DNA of 47,995 nucleotides. Source: DASZGI01 sp035938995 (GTDB lineage: Bacteria > Actinomycetota > Actinomycetes > Streptomycetales > Catenulisporaceae). The notes below the pieces were generated by a model that was given only the letters and a program-made list of their open reading frames with translations, was not told where the DNA came from and did no database searches. The stretch lies in assembly GCF_035938995.1 (NCBI RefSeq), contig NZ_DASZGI010000106.1, positions 1 through 47,995 of the forward strand, in the 5' to 3' direction. This document shows, in pieces, positions 33,764-41,800 of the stretch. The translations under genes were made by a program, and so were the position numbers. The stretch's first letter is position 1. Every line of letters starts with the position of its first letter.

Positions 33764-33883
33764 ATGCCCCTTCTCGACCTTCAGGCCATGGAGTCGCCGA
33801 CCGAGCGCTGGGGCGGCGGCGACGGCAGCGACGTCAGCCTGCTGCTGTGCGCGAGCGAGGCCAGCGTCCAGCTCTGCCTGTAG
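33764..33883 (+). CDS. SapB/AmfS-like class III lanthipeptide precursor
   Basis: A 39-codon gene starting ATG 33764 with AGGAGG at 33753-33758, 5 nt upstream, and stopping at TAG 33881-33883. The leader begins MPLLDLQAMESPTE, matching the LxxLQ-M-E leader helix recognised by LanKC enzymes (RamS has NLFDLQSME). The core SDVSLLLCASEASVQLCL contains two consecutive S-x2-S-x3-C motifs, the spacing needed for two labionin or lanthionine rings, with SLLLC as in SapB. It lies 58 nt after the synthetase stop on the same strand and before a strong terminator. The product is expected to be an amphipathic lanthipeptide, possibly a surfactant for aerial growth; the ring chemistry is inferred. Confidence 0.93.
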   Translation: MPLLDLQAMESPTERWGGGDGSDVSLLLCASEASVQLCL

Positions 33884-33941
33884 TACCGGCACTCAGCACT
33901 CTGAACAGCGCTGAAAAGCACTGAAACGGCTCAAAAAGTCG

Positions 33942-33974
33942 GCGCAGCCCCGAGAATCAGCCTCGGGGCTGCGC
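33942..33974 (+). terminator. Terminator of the lanthipeptide operon
   Basis: A 13-bp perfect stem (33942-33954 with 33962-33974) and 7-nt loop, followed by GTCTTTCTC. It lies 58 nt past the precursor stop. Confidence 0.85.
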
Positions 33975-34008
33975 GTCTTTCTCACCGTGACCGACGCCGA
34001 GACACCCG

Positions 34009-34950
34009 TCAACCGGCCAGCTCACGCGGCGCAGGCGCCTCGCCCGTTTGCAGCAGCTCGGCCACCTGAGCCGCCGTCGGCATTCCGCCCTGCGCTCCAG
34101 GCGCGGTCGTCGCGAGGGAGGCCGCGTGCACGGCCCATCGTGCCGCGTCCACCAGGTCGTCGCCGCGGGCGAGTGCGTCGGCGAGCGCGCCGCAGAAGGT
34201 GTCGCCCGCGCCCACGGTGTCCACGGCCGTAACGGGGGGCGCCGCCACGTAGATCGTCTTGGTTCCCTGAGCCACGACCGCGCCGTGCACGCCGAGTGTC
34301 GCGATCACCGCCCCGCACGGCAGCGCCGCGCCGCGCAACAGCCGCGCAGCCTCCTCGGGCGTGTCAGGTTCCGCGGCGCCGAGCAGGTCAGCCAGCTCTC
34401 CGGCATTCGGCACAAGCACCGTGACCTTCGCCAGCAGCTCATCGGTGAGAGGTCGATGCGGCGCCGGATTGAGCACGACGACCGTACCCGCATCCGCGGC
34501 GGCATCCAGGACTGCGGCGACTGTCTCGGCCGGGATCTCCTGCTGGACGAGGCACACCCGCGCGGCAGAGATCAGGGCGCGATGCCGGGCGACGTCCTGC
34601 GGGGTGAGACGGGCGTTGGCGCCGGGCGAGACGAGGATGATGTTCTGGCCGTCCTGCGCGACGACGAGCGCGGCGTGGCCGCTTGGCGCGTCCGGGGTCG
34701 CGAGGCAGGCGGTGGTGTCGACGTGCGCGGCGGCGAGCGAATCGAGCAGCGCGGCGCCGTCCGCTTCACCCACCCGGGCGAGCAGCGCCACCGACCGGCC
34801 GAGTCGGGCGGTCGCGACCGCCTGGTTCGCACCCTTGCCGCCGAGCAGGACGCCCATGTCCCCGGCGATGACCGTCTGTCCGGCCCGCGGCAGGTGGGCG
34901 ACTGGGAACAGCAGGTCGCGGTTGATCGAGCCGACGACGCAGACGTCCAC
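34009..34950 (-). CDS. rbsK: Ribokinase / PfkB-family sugar kinase
   Basis: PfkB-family carbohydrate kinase, 313 residues. It starts with the family strand VCVVGSINRDLLFPV, then LLGGKGANQAVATARLG (motif 1, substrate Gly-Gly lid) and DTVGAGDTFCGALADAL (motif 2, catalytic base Asp250). VVLNPAPHRPL and LVPNAGELADLLG are typical of ribokinase, making D-ribose the likely substrate and ribose-5-phosphate the product. GTG 34950 is preferred (GAGG 7 nt upstream); the in-frame ATG 34986 would overlap the divergent PPOX gene's start. No ribose transporter is nearby. Confidence 0.9.
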   Translation of the reverse strand: MDVCVVGSINRDLLFPVAHLPRAGQTVIAGDMGVLLGGKGANQAVATARLGRSVALLARVGEADGAALLDSLAAAHVDTTACLATPDAPSGHAALVVAQDGQNIILVSPGANARLTPQDVARHRALISAARVCLVQQEIPAETVAAVLDAAADAGTVVVLNPAPHRPLTDELLAKVTVLVPNAGELADLLGAAEPDTPEEAARLLRGAALPCGAVIATLGVHGAVVAQGTKTIYVAAPPVTAVDTVGAGDTFCGALADALARGDDLVDAARWAVHAASLATTAPGAQGGMPTAAQVAELLQTGEAPAPRELAG

Positions 34951-34984
34951 GCCGTGCCTCGTCCGGTCGGCGTACTCTGAGATC

Positions 34985-35419
34985 ATGACCAGCGATGTTA
35001 TCCCTGACGTCTCGACCCCCTTCGGCAAGCGCGTGCACGAGCGCTTGACCGGCGAGATCGTGGGTTGGCTGACCACGATCGGCGCGGACGGCACACCCCA
35101 GCCCAACCCGGTCTGGTTCCTCTGGGAGGGCGAGGACAGCCTCCTGATCTACAACCGCACCGGCGCGGCGCGGCTCGCCCACGTCAAGGCGCGCCCGCGC
35201 GTCTCGCTGAACCTCGACAGCAACGGCCGAGGAGGCGACATCGTCGTCCTGACCGGGGACGCGGAGCTGCTCGACGATTTCCCCCCGGCGACCGACCATG
35301 CCGCGTACTGCGAGAAGTACGCGGAGGAGGCGACGCGCATCTTCGGCGACACGGCGTCCTTCGCGGAGAAATACCCGGTCGCGATGCGGATCCGGATCAC
35401 CAAGGTCCGCGGCATGTAG
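34985..35419 (+). CDS. PPOX-class F420-dependent oxidoreductase (TIGR03667-like)
   Basis: A 144-residue split-barrel protein of the pyridoxamine-phosphate-oxidase-like superfamily. Signatures are STPFGKRVHERLTGEIVGWLTTIGADGTPQPNPVWFLW, then ARPRVSLNLDSNGRGGDIVVLTGDAELL, and the end motif MRIRITKVRGM. This subgroup is typical of F420-using actinobacteria, and a redox role with F420 is inferred from family only. There is no ribosome-binding site; TACTCT lies about 10 nt before the ATG, so the mRNA may be leaderless. The stop codon is the first base triplet of a 17-bp tandem repeat. Confidence 0.9.
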   Translation: MTSDVIPDVSTPFGKRVHERLTGEIVGWLTTIGADGTPQPNPVWFLWEGEDSLLIYNRTGAARLAHVKARPRVSLNLDSNGRGGDIVVLTGDAELLDDFPPATDHAAYCEKYAEEATRIFGDTASFAEKYPVAMRIRITKVRGM

Positions 35420-35464
35420 TAGCCGCGTATATGTAGTAGCTGTGTATATGTAGTCGCCGCGTCG
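35414..35464. repeat. 3 x 17-bp tandem repeat starting at a stop codon
   Basis: Units ATGTAGTAGCCGCGTAT (35414), ATGTAGTAGCTGTGTAT (35431) and ATGTAGTCGCCGCGTCG (35448). The first unit contains the last codon and stop of the PPOX gene. The three units fill most of the 59-nt gap to the convergent kinase gene. Confidence 0.9.
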
Positions 35465-35478
35465 CCTTTGCGCCGCAG

Positions 35479-36579
35479 TCACTTTCCCGGCGCGGGCCGT
35501 GTCGCGGGAGCGGAGTGCCTGTCGTGGCCCGGCGGCGGCGCGGCGGCGCTGCCGTGGGCGAGCAACCCGGTGAGCAGACAGACCATCAGGACCACGGCCG
35601 CGCCGACTGCGAGCGCGGCAGCGCGGCGGGTGCGCAAGCCCGCACCCGCCGACGCGACCCGCGGCGCCGCCATCGGCGCGGCAGCGACCGGTCGGGCAAT
35701 GGACGCCGGGCGAAGACGGATCGGCACGTCGAGCGAGGCGTCGCGCAGCATCCGGGCCAGGGCCGCTCCGGAACGCGGCCGGGCGGCCGGGTCCTTGGCC
35801 AGCAGGTTGCGGCAGATCTCGGCGAGCGCGGGCGGAACGTCGTCCGGCAGCGGGAGCGGATCAGCCGCGGTATGCGCGTACATCATCGCGATCGGATCGG
35901 GCGCGCGGAACGGCAGGCTCCCGGCCAGCATCTCGTAGAGCACCACGCCGAGCGCGTACAAGTCGGCGGCAGGCGTAGCGGGGCGCCCGGTCGCGCGTTC
36001 AGGCGCGAGATACGCGGCGGTGCCGAGGACGCGACCGGCCGCGGTGAGCGCGCCGTCGCCCGCAGTCGAGGCGATACCGAAGTCCACCAGTTTGACACCC
36101 TGGGCGGTGAGCACGATGTTGCCCGGCTTGACGTCGCGGTGCACGACCCAGGCGCGGTGCGCGGCGTCCAGCGCCTCAGCGCACTGAGCAGCGATGTCGA
36201 CGGCCCGCGCTGGCGGAATGCGGCCGCGCGTCAGATGCGCGGCCAGGCTCTCGCCCTCGGCCAGCTCCATCACAAGGTACGTATGTTCGTTTCGTTCGCA
36301 GTAGTTGTACAGGCGCGAGATGCTGGGGTGGGCCAGCGCGCCGAGCGCCTTCGCCTCGCGCCGCAACCGCTCGTCCCCGCCGCCGATCACCGGGCCGACG
36401 GGCACCGGCCCGACGACCAGTTTGATCGCGACCTTGCGGCCCAGCAGCAGATCGCGGCCCTGCCACACGCTCCCCATGCCGCCGCTGCCGAGCCTGCGCT
36501 CCAACCGGTACCGACCGTCCAGGGTCGGACCCTCTGCCACTGCCTCCGCGGTGTCCCGCTCGACTGTCGCCACCTGCAT
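35479..36579 (-). CDS. Membrane Ser/Thr protein kinase
   Basis: PknB-family kinase, 366 residues. Sequence: GRYRLERRLGSGGMGSVW P-loop, catalytic Lys in KVAIKLVVG, HRDVKPGNIVL loop, DFGIAS, AYLAPERATGR, then a C-terminal juxtamembrane segment and one helix (AALAVGAAVVLMVCLLTGLL) with a short Pro-rich outer tail. The outer tail is too small for a sensor domain. Its ATG (36579) shares a base with the TGA of the P-type ATPase gene, so the two are translationally coupled and the kinase may regulate the pump. The open frame extending to 38124 is an out-of-frame shadow of that ATPase. Confidence 0.93.
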   Translation of the reverse strand: MQVATVERDTAEAVAEGPTLDGRYRLERRLGSGGMGSVWQGRDLLLGRKVAIKLVVGPVPVGPVIGGGDERLRREAKALGALAHPSISRLYNYCERNEHTYLVMELAEGESLAAHLTRGRIPPARAVDIAAQCAEALDAAHRAWVVHRDVKPGNIVLTAQGVKLVDFGIASTAGDGALTAAGRVLGTAAYLAPERATGRPATPAADLYALGVVLYEMLAGSLPFRAPDPIAMMYAHTAADPLPLPDDVPPALAEICRNLLAKDPAARPRSGAALARMLRDASLDVPIRLRPASIARPVAAAPMAAPRVASAGAGLRTRRAAALAVGAAVVLMVCLLTGLLAHGSAAAPPPGHDRHSAPATRPAPGK

Positions 36580-39005
36580 CACCCGCTTACGCCGTGCACG
36601 TCCCCTGGTTTCCCACTCGGCGATCGTCCATGCCCGAATCGCCACAACAGTTCGAGCGCGACCGCCGCGCAGCCCGCCACGGCCAGCGCCGTCGCGGTCT
36701 GCTGCCAGGTGCCGAAGTGCAAGTCGAACACCCGGCGCCCCAGCGGCAGCAGTGCCACCAGCAGGAACGCGGCCGTCATCGTCGCGACCAGCAGCGCCTT
36801 CCACCAAGCGAACGGCCGCGCAACGAGCATCAGCACCCACAGACTGACCGCGAACAGGGTGACCATCGCGCTGGTCTGCTCCACCTCGAGCCCTGCGCCG
36901 GGTTCGAGACGGGCGACAGAATACGAGGCGAACGACGCGGCCCCGGACACCAGCCCGGCCGGGACGGCGAACCGCAGCACGCGGCGGACGAATCCGGTGC
37001 GCGCCCGGGCGGTGTTCGGCGCGAGGGCGAGGAAGAACGCCGGGGTGCCGATCGTGAGCGCCCCGATCAGGGACGTGTGCCGGGGCAAGAACGGATAGGG
37101 CAGCCGCGCGATACCAGTCAGCACCACCAGCAGGAACGATTCGAACGACTTGACTAGGAACAGGTTCGAGACCCGCTCCACGTTCCCGACGACCCGGCGG
37201 CCCTCCGCGACCACCGCCGGGAGCGTGGCGAACCGCTCGTCGAGCAGCACGATCTCGGCCACCGCCCGCGCCGCCCCCGAGCCGGAGCCCATCGCGACGC
37301 CGATGTCCGCGGACTTGAGCGCGAGCACGTCGTTGACGCCGTCGCCGGTCATCGCGACGGTGTGCCCGCCGGCCTTCAGCGCCTCGACCATCCGCTGCTT
37401 CTGACGCGGGGTCACCCGGCCGAAGACCGAGTTGCCCTCGACGGCGGCGGCGAAGGGCCCGTCCTGTTCGGGCAGCGAGCGCGCGTCGACCGGGTGCTCG
37501 GCGCCGGGCAGCCCGAGTCCCGCGACGACGGCCCCGACCGAGACGGCGTTGTCCCCGGAGATCACTTTGAGGGTGACTGCTTGGCGTTCGAAGTAGGCGA
37601 GGGTCGGGGCGGCGTCGGGACGAACTCGCTGCTCGAAGGCGATCAGCGCGACCGGCTCGACGTCGCTCAGATCGGCCCCATTCAAAACAACACTGTTCAG
37701 GGGCCCGGATCGGGAGGCCAGCATCAGCACCCGCAGGCCACTCGCCCCGAGTTGCTGTGCCTGCGCCGCCGCCGCGGTTCCCGCGCCGAGCACGTCCGGC
37801 GCGCCGAGCAGCCATGTGCCGCGGCTGTTGGCGAACTCGGCGCCGCTCCACTTGCGGGCGGAGGAGAAGGGCGCGACGTCGCGGGCGTGCCAGGACTTCG
37901 GCGCGGGACATGCCTCGATGACGGCGGCCATCGTGGCGTTCGGACGAGTGTCGACGGCGCCCAACGCTCCAAGCACCTCGCGCACCTGCTCGTCCGGTAT
38001 CGGCCCGACCGGCCTGATCTCGGCAAGCCGCATCCCGCCCTCGGTCAGCGTGCCGGTCTTGTCGAGGCATACCGTGTCCACTCGCGCCAGGCCCTCGATC
38101 GCGGGCAGCTGCTGCACCAGGCACTGCTGGCGTCCGAGCCGCACGACGCCCACCGCGAACGCGACCGAGGTGAGCAGCACCAGCCCCTCCGGCACCATCG
38201 GCACGATGCCCGCGACGCTGCGGCTGATCCCCGCGCGCACGCCGCCAGCTACCCGCGACTGGACGATCACCTGCAGGATCCCAGCCGGGACCAGCAGGTA
38301 GGTCAGGAACTTGATGATCCGGTTGATGCCGTCCCGCAGCTCTGACTTGACCAGGGAGAACTCGCGCGCCTCCGAGGCCAGTCGAGCTGCGTGCGCATCG
38401 CTTCCGACCCGGGTGACCAGCATCGCCCCGGTTCCGGCGACCGCGAAGGAGCCCGACAACAGTTCGTCGCCGGGCCGCTTGAGCACCGGGTCTGCCTCGC
38501 CGGTCAGCAGGGACTCGTCCACCTCGAGTGCGGACTCTGCCGTAGTCACGAGATCCACTGCCGCGAGATCCACTGCGACGCCGTCGACCGGAATCTTCTC
38601 CCCCGCGCCGAGCAGCACCAAGTCGTCCACCACGAGGTCGGCGGCGGCGATCTGGACCTCGGTCCCGTCACGAAGCACCCGGGGCCGCGCCTCACCGACG
38701 ATCGCCAGCGCGTCGAGGGTCCGCTTGGCCCGCCACTCCTGCACGATGCCGATCAGCGCGTTGAACACGACCACGAAGCCGAACAGCGCGTCCTGCACCG
38801 GCCCGACCACGAGCATGACGACGAACAGGGTACCGATCAGCCCGTTGAACCAGGTCAGCACGTTAGCCCGGATGATCGCGCCGAGTGATCTGCTGCTGCG
38901 CTCGGGCACCGTGTTGACGCGACCGGCCGCGACCCGCTCGGCGACCTGCGCGGTGGTCAGCCCTCGCGGGTCGGCCTCCAGGGCGGGCACGGTCAGGCCT
39001 TCCAC
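36579..39005 (-). CDS. ctpE: CtpE-like cation-transporting P-type ATPase
   Basis: HAD-type P-type ATPase, 808 residues. The phosphorylated residue is Asp315 in CLDKTGTLTEGG, with actuator motif LLTGEADP, hinge TGDGVNDVLALKSADIGVAMGSG, and about eight to ten hydrophobic segments. The M4 motif is MVPEGLVLLTSVAFAVGVVRL, as in mycobacterial CtpE, a calcium transporter; it has no CPC or HMA metal-binding motif, which argues against copper or zinc. GTG start with no clear ribosome-binding site. Stop overlaps the downstream kinase ATG, so phosphorylation by that kinase is a plausible control. Ca2+ as substrate is inferred from homology. Confidence 0.88.
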   Translation of the reverse strand: MEGLTVPALEADPRGLTTAQVAERVAAGRVNTVPERSSRSLGAIIRANVLTWFNGLIGTLFVVMLVVGPVQDALFGFVVVFNALIGIVQEWRAKRTLDALAIVGEARPRVLRDGTEVQIAAADLVVDDLVLLGAGEKIPVDGVAVDLAAVDLVTTAESALEVDESLLTGEADPVLKRPGDELLSGSFAVAGTGAMLVTRVGSDAHAARLASEAREFSLVKSELRDGINRIIKFLTYLLVPAGILQVIVQSRVAGGVRAGISRSVAGIVPMVPEGLVLLTSVAFAVGVVRLGRQQCLVQQLPAIEGLARVDTVCLDKTGTLTEGGMRLAEIRPVGPIPDEQVREVLGALGAVDTRPNATMAAVIEACPAPKSWHARDVAPFSSARKWSGAEFANSRGTWLLGAPDVLGAGTAAAAQAQQLGASGLRVLMLASRSGPLNSVVLNGADLSDVEPVALIAFEQRVRPDAAPTLAYFERQAVTLKVISGDNAVSVGAVVAGLGLPGAEHPVDARSLPEQDGPFAAAVEGNSVFGRVTPRQKQRMVEALKAGGHTVAMTGDGVNDVLALKSADIGVAMGSGSGAARAVAEIVLLDERFATLPAVVAEGRRVVGNVERVSNLFLVKSFESFLLVVLTGIARLPYPFLPRHTSLIGALTIGTPAFFLALAPNTARARTGFVRRVLRFAVPAGLVSGAASFASYSVARLEPGAGLEVEQTSAMVTLFAVSLWVLMLVARPFAWWKALLVATMTAAFLLVALLPLGRRVFDLHFGTWQQTATALAVAGCAAVALELLWRFGHGRSPSGKPGDVHGVSG

Positions 39006-39164
39006 GCCGCCACGCTAAAGGCGCCCCGTTCCGGCCGCACCCGCGGCGGGCCGAACGGGCGGCCGGCGTGGCGACGTCTGCACGAGAAGTGGCGGATCTT
39101 ACGGAACAGTGACGGGAGCGCCACACCGACAATGACCCGCGTTCGCCCGTCCTAGCCTGACCGC

Positions 39165-40220
39165 ATGAGACTACTGGTCACCGGCGCAGTGGGATTCATC
39201 GGTTCGCACGTGGTCGAGGCGCTGATCGGCGCCGGACACGAGGTGGTCGCGTTCGACGCGCTCCTTCCCGCGGTGCACCCGGACCCGGAGCAGGCCCGTG
39301 GCAGGCTGCCGGACGGGGTCGAGATGATCGCGGCGGACGTGCGCGACGCGGACGCGGTCCGGTCGGCGGTGCACGGGGTGGACGCCGTGTGCCACCAGGC
39401 CGCGATGGTCGGGCTCGGGCTCGATCTGAACGACGCGCCCGACTACGCGGGCTGCAATGATCTCGGCACGGCGGTGGTGCTCGCGGCCATGGCCGAGGCG
39501 CGGGTGCGGCGGCTGGTCCTGGCTTCCTCGATGGTCGTCTACGGAGAGGGCCGGTACGACTGCCCGGTGCACGGCCGCGTCGAGCCCGGGCCTCGGGCCG
39601 AGCGTGACCTCGTGGCCGGGCGGTTCGAGCCGCCGTGCCCGGTGTGCGGTGAGCCCTTGTCGCCCGGGTTCGTCGAGGAGGAGGCTCCGCTGGACCCGCG
39701 CAACGTCTACGCGGCGACGAAGGCGGCGCAGGAGTACCTCGCCTCGTCGTGGGCGCGCGCCGCGGGCGGCAGCGTCGCGATGCTCCGGTACCACAACGTG
39801 TACGGACCGCGGATGCCCCGGGACACGCCGTACGCGGGTGTGGCCGCGATCTTCCGCTCCGTCCTCGCCGCCGGACGGGCGCCGCGCGTGTTCGAGGACG
39901 GACGCCAGCGGCGCGACTTCGTGCACGTGCGGGACGTGGCCTCGGCGAACGTGGCTGCCCTGGACTGGACCGCCGATGCGGGCGCCGGGTCGCGGCGCGC
40001 GTTCAACGTCGGCAGCGGCACTCCCCGCACCGTCGGCGACCTCGCGGCCGGGCTCGCCGAAGCGCTGGCCGGCCCCATCCCCGTGGTGACCGGCGAGTTC
40101 CGGCTCGGCGACGTCCGGCACGTGACCGCGTCCAACGAGCGGCTGCGCAAGGAACTGGGCTGGGAGCCGCGGGTCGAGTTCGCCGACGGCCTCGCCGAGT
40201 TCGCCGCCGCGGCCGCCTGA
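39165..40220 (+). CDS. NAD-dependent sugar-nucleotide epimerase/dehydratase
   Basis: Extended short-chain dehydrogenase, 351 residues. It has the Rossmann motif GAVGFIGSHVVEAL, the catalytic YAATK (Tyr-x3-Lys), SSMVVYGEGRYD and NVYGPRMPRDTPYAG. An insertion of about 45 residues (CPVHGRVEPGPRAERDLV to CPVCGEPLSPG) carries three to four cysteines and a His in a zinc-ribbon-like pattern. Such an insert is found in some dTDP-L-rhamnose 4-epimerase-like proteins. A nucleotide-sugar epimerase function is likely but the sugar is uncertain. There is no ribosome-binding site; TAGCCT near 39151 suggests a leaderless transcript. Confidence 0.85.
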   Translation: MRLLVTGAVGFIGSHVVEALIGAGHEVVAFDALLPAVHPDPEQARGRLPDGVEMIAADVRDADAVRSAVHGVDAVCHQAAMVGLGLDLNDAPDYAGCNDLGTAVVLAAMAEARVRRLVLASSMVVYGEGRYDCPVHGRVEPGPRAERDLVAGRFEPPCPVCGEPLSPGFVEEEAPLDPRNVYAATKAAQEYLASSWARAAGGSVAMLRYHNVYGPRMPRDTPYAGVAAIFRSVLAAGRAPRVFEDGRQRRDFVHVRDVASANVAALDWTADAGAGSRRAFNVGSGTPRTVGDLAAGLAEALAGPIPVVTGEFRLGDVRHVTASNERLRKELGWEPRVEFADGLAEFAAAAA

Positions 40221-40370
40221 CAGCTCTTCGACCTCGGCTGTGATGTCAACAGCGTCCGATGGTTCTTCGAAGTCGACCTGGGCGGGTCGTTCACCGCGCC
40301 GCTGAGCGGGCAGGAGGACAGGTGCCCACGCGGCTCGACGACGAGGACCGAGGACGAGGAGGCGCCAGCC

Positions 40371-41771
40371 ATGTCGATCGCCACCGTGAACCCCGCCACC
40401 GGGGAGACCCTCAGGACCTTCGACCCGTTCGGTCCCGAGAAAGTAGAGGCCGCGCTCAGTCTGTCCGCTGAGGCGTTCCGCACCTACCGCACGACCTCGT
40501 TCGAGACCCGCGCCGGGTATCTGAACCGGGCCGCCGACCTCCTGGACGCCGAGCGGGACGACGCCGCCCGGCTGATGACCACCGAGATGGGCAAGACGCT
40601 CGTGGCGGCCCGCGCCGAGGCGGCCAAGTGCGCGAAGGCGATGCGCTGGTTCGCGGCGCGCACACAGCGGCTGCTCGCGGACGAACCGGTCGCACCGGAC
40701 GACGTGAAGGATTCGGGCGCGGCCGAGGCGTACATCCGGTACCGGCCGCTGGGGACCGTGCTCGCGGTCATGCCGTGGAACTTCCCGCTGTGGCAGGTCG
40801 TCCGGTTCGCCGCACCGGCACTGATGGCCGGCAACACCGCGCTGCTCAAGCACGCCTCGAACGTGCCGCAGACCGCGCTCTACCTCGAGGATGTGCTGCG
40901 CCGCGGCGGCTTCCCCGAGGGCGTCTTCCAGACGCTGCTGATCGAGTCCGGCGCGGTCGAGGCCGTCCTGCGCGACCCGCGGGTCGCCGCAGCGACACTC
41001 ACCGGCAGCGAACCGGCCGGCCGCTCGGTGGCCTCGATCGCCGGCGACGAGGTGAAGAAGACGGTCCTGGAACTCGGCGGCAGCGACCCGTTCGTCGTCC
41101 TCCCGTCGGCGGACATCGAGCGGGCCGCGGCTGTAGCGGTTACCGCCCGGGTGCAGAACAACGGCCAGTCCTGCATCGCGGCCAAGCGCTTCATCGTGCA
41201 CACCGACGTCTACGACGAGTTCGCCGAGCATTTCGTGCGCCGCATGGCGGCCCTGCGCGTTGGCGACCCGATGGAGGAGCCGACGGACGTGGGTCCGCTC
41301 TCCACCGAGCGCGGCCGTGCGGACCTCGAGGCCCTGGTCGAGGACGCGGTCGCGGTCGGCGCGGCGGTGCTGTGCGGAGGCCGCAGGCCCGCCGCGCCCG
41401 AGTTGAAGTCCGGCTGGTTCTACGAGCCCACAGTTCTGGCCGAGGTGACCGCGAAGATGCGCATCCACCGGGAGGAGGCGTTCGGTCCGGTCGCGACGCT
41501 GTACCGGGTCGCCGACCTGGACGAGGCGATCGCCGTGGCCAACGACGTGCCCTTCGGCCTGAGCTCGAACGCGTGGACCCGGGACGCGGGCGAGCGGGAG
41601 CGGCTGGTACGCGACCTGCAGGCGGGCGGCGTCTTCTTCAACGGGATGACCGCGTCGCACCCCGGCATGCCGTTCGGCGGCGTCAAGCGCTCCGGTTACG
41701 GCCGGGAGCTGTCGCACCTGGGCATCCGGGAGTTCTGCAACGCGACCACAGTCTGGATCGCGGCGGACTGA
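40371..41771 (+). CDS. gabD: Succinate-semialdehyde dehydrogenase (ALDH family)
   Basis: Aldehyde dehydrogenase, 466 residues, most like NADP-dependent succinate-semialdehyde dehydrogenases. Catalytic Cys268 lies in NNGQSCIAAKRF, general base Glu234 in VLELGGSDPF, and the oxyanion and NAD(P) motifs VMPWNFPLWQVVRFAAPALMAGN and EEAFGPVATLYRV are present. ATG with GAGGAGG 8 nt upstream. The upstream 150 nt (40221-40370) lacks a gene, although the epimerase reading frame stays open through it after its stop. Product succinate feeds the TCA cycle; no GABA transaminase is nearby. Confidence 0.88.
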   Translation: MSIATVNPATGETLRTFDPFGPEKVEAALSLSAEAFRTYRTTSFETRAGYLNRAADLLDAERDDAARLMTTEMGKTLVAARAEAAKCAKAMRWFAARTQRLLADEPVAPDDVKDSGAAEAYIRYRPLGTVLAVMPWNFPLWQVVRFAAPALMAGNTALLKHASNVPQTALYLEDVLRRGGFPEGVFQTLLIESGAVEAVLRDPRVAAATLTGSEPAGRSVASIAGDEVKKTVLELGGSDPFVVLPSADIERAAAVAVTARVQNNGQSCIAAKRFIVHTDVYDEFAEHFVRRMAALRVGDPMEEPTDVGPLSTERGRADLEALVEDAVAVGAAVLCGGRRPAAPELKSGWFYEPTVLAEVTAKMRIHREEAFGPVATLYRVADLDEAIAVANDVPFGLSSNAWTRDAGERERLVRDLQAGGVFFNGMTASHPGMPFGGVKRSGYGRELSHLGIREFCNATTVWIAAD

Positions 41772-41800
41772 CGACAAACGCGGTACGGCGCGTTACCTGG

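Noticed and set aside
36579..38124. Fusion of kinase with 500 extra N-terminal residues
   Set aside because: The extra part is out of frame within the P-type ATPase gene and lacks any domain; the kinase begins at its own ATG 36579.
40221..40370. Possible small gene or broken tail between epimerase and dehydrogenase
   Set aside because: The frame stays open from the epimerase stop to the dehydrogenase ATG, but no start codon with a ribosome-binding site is present; I treat it as a spacer.
39171..41777. 868-codon open frame on the minus strand
   Set aside because: Antisense to the epimerase and dehydrogenase genes, whose active-site motifs are intact on the plus strand.
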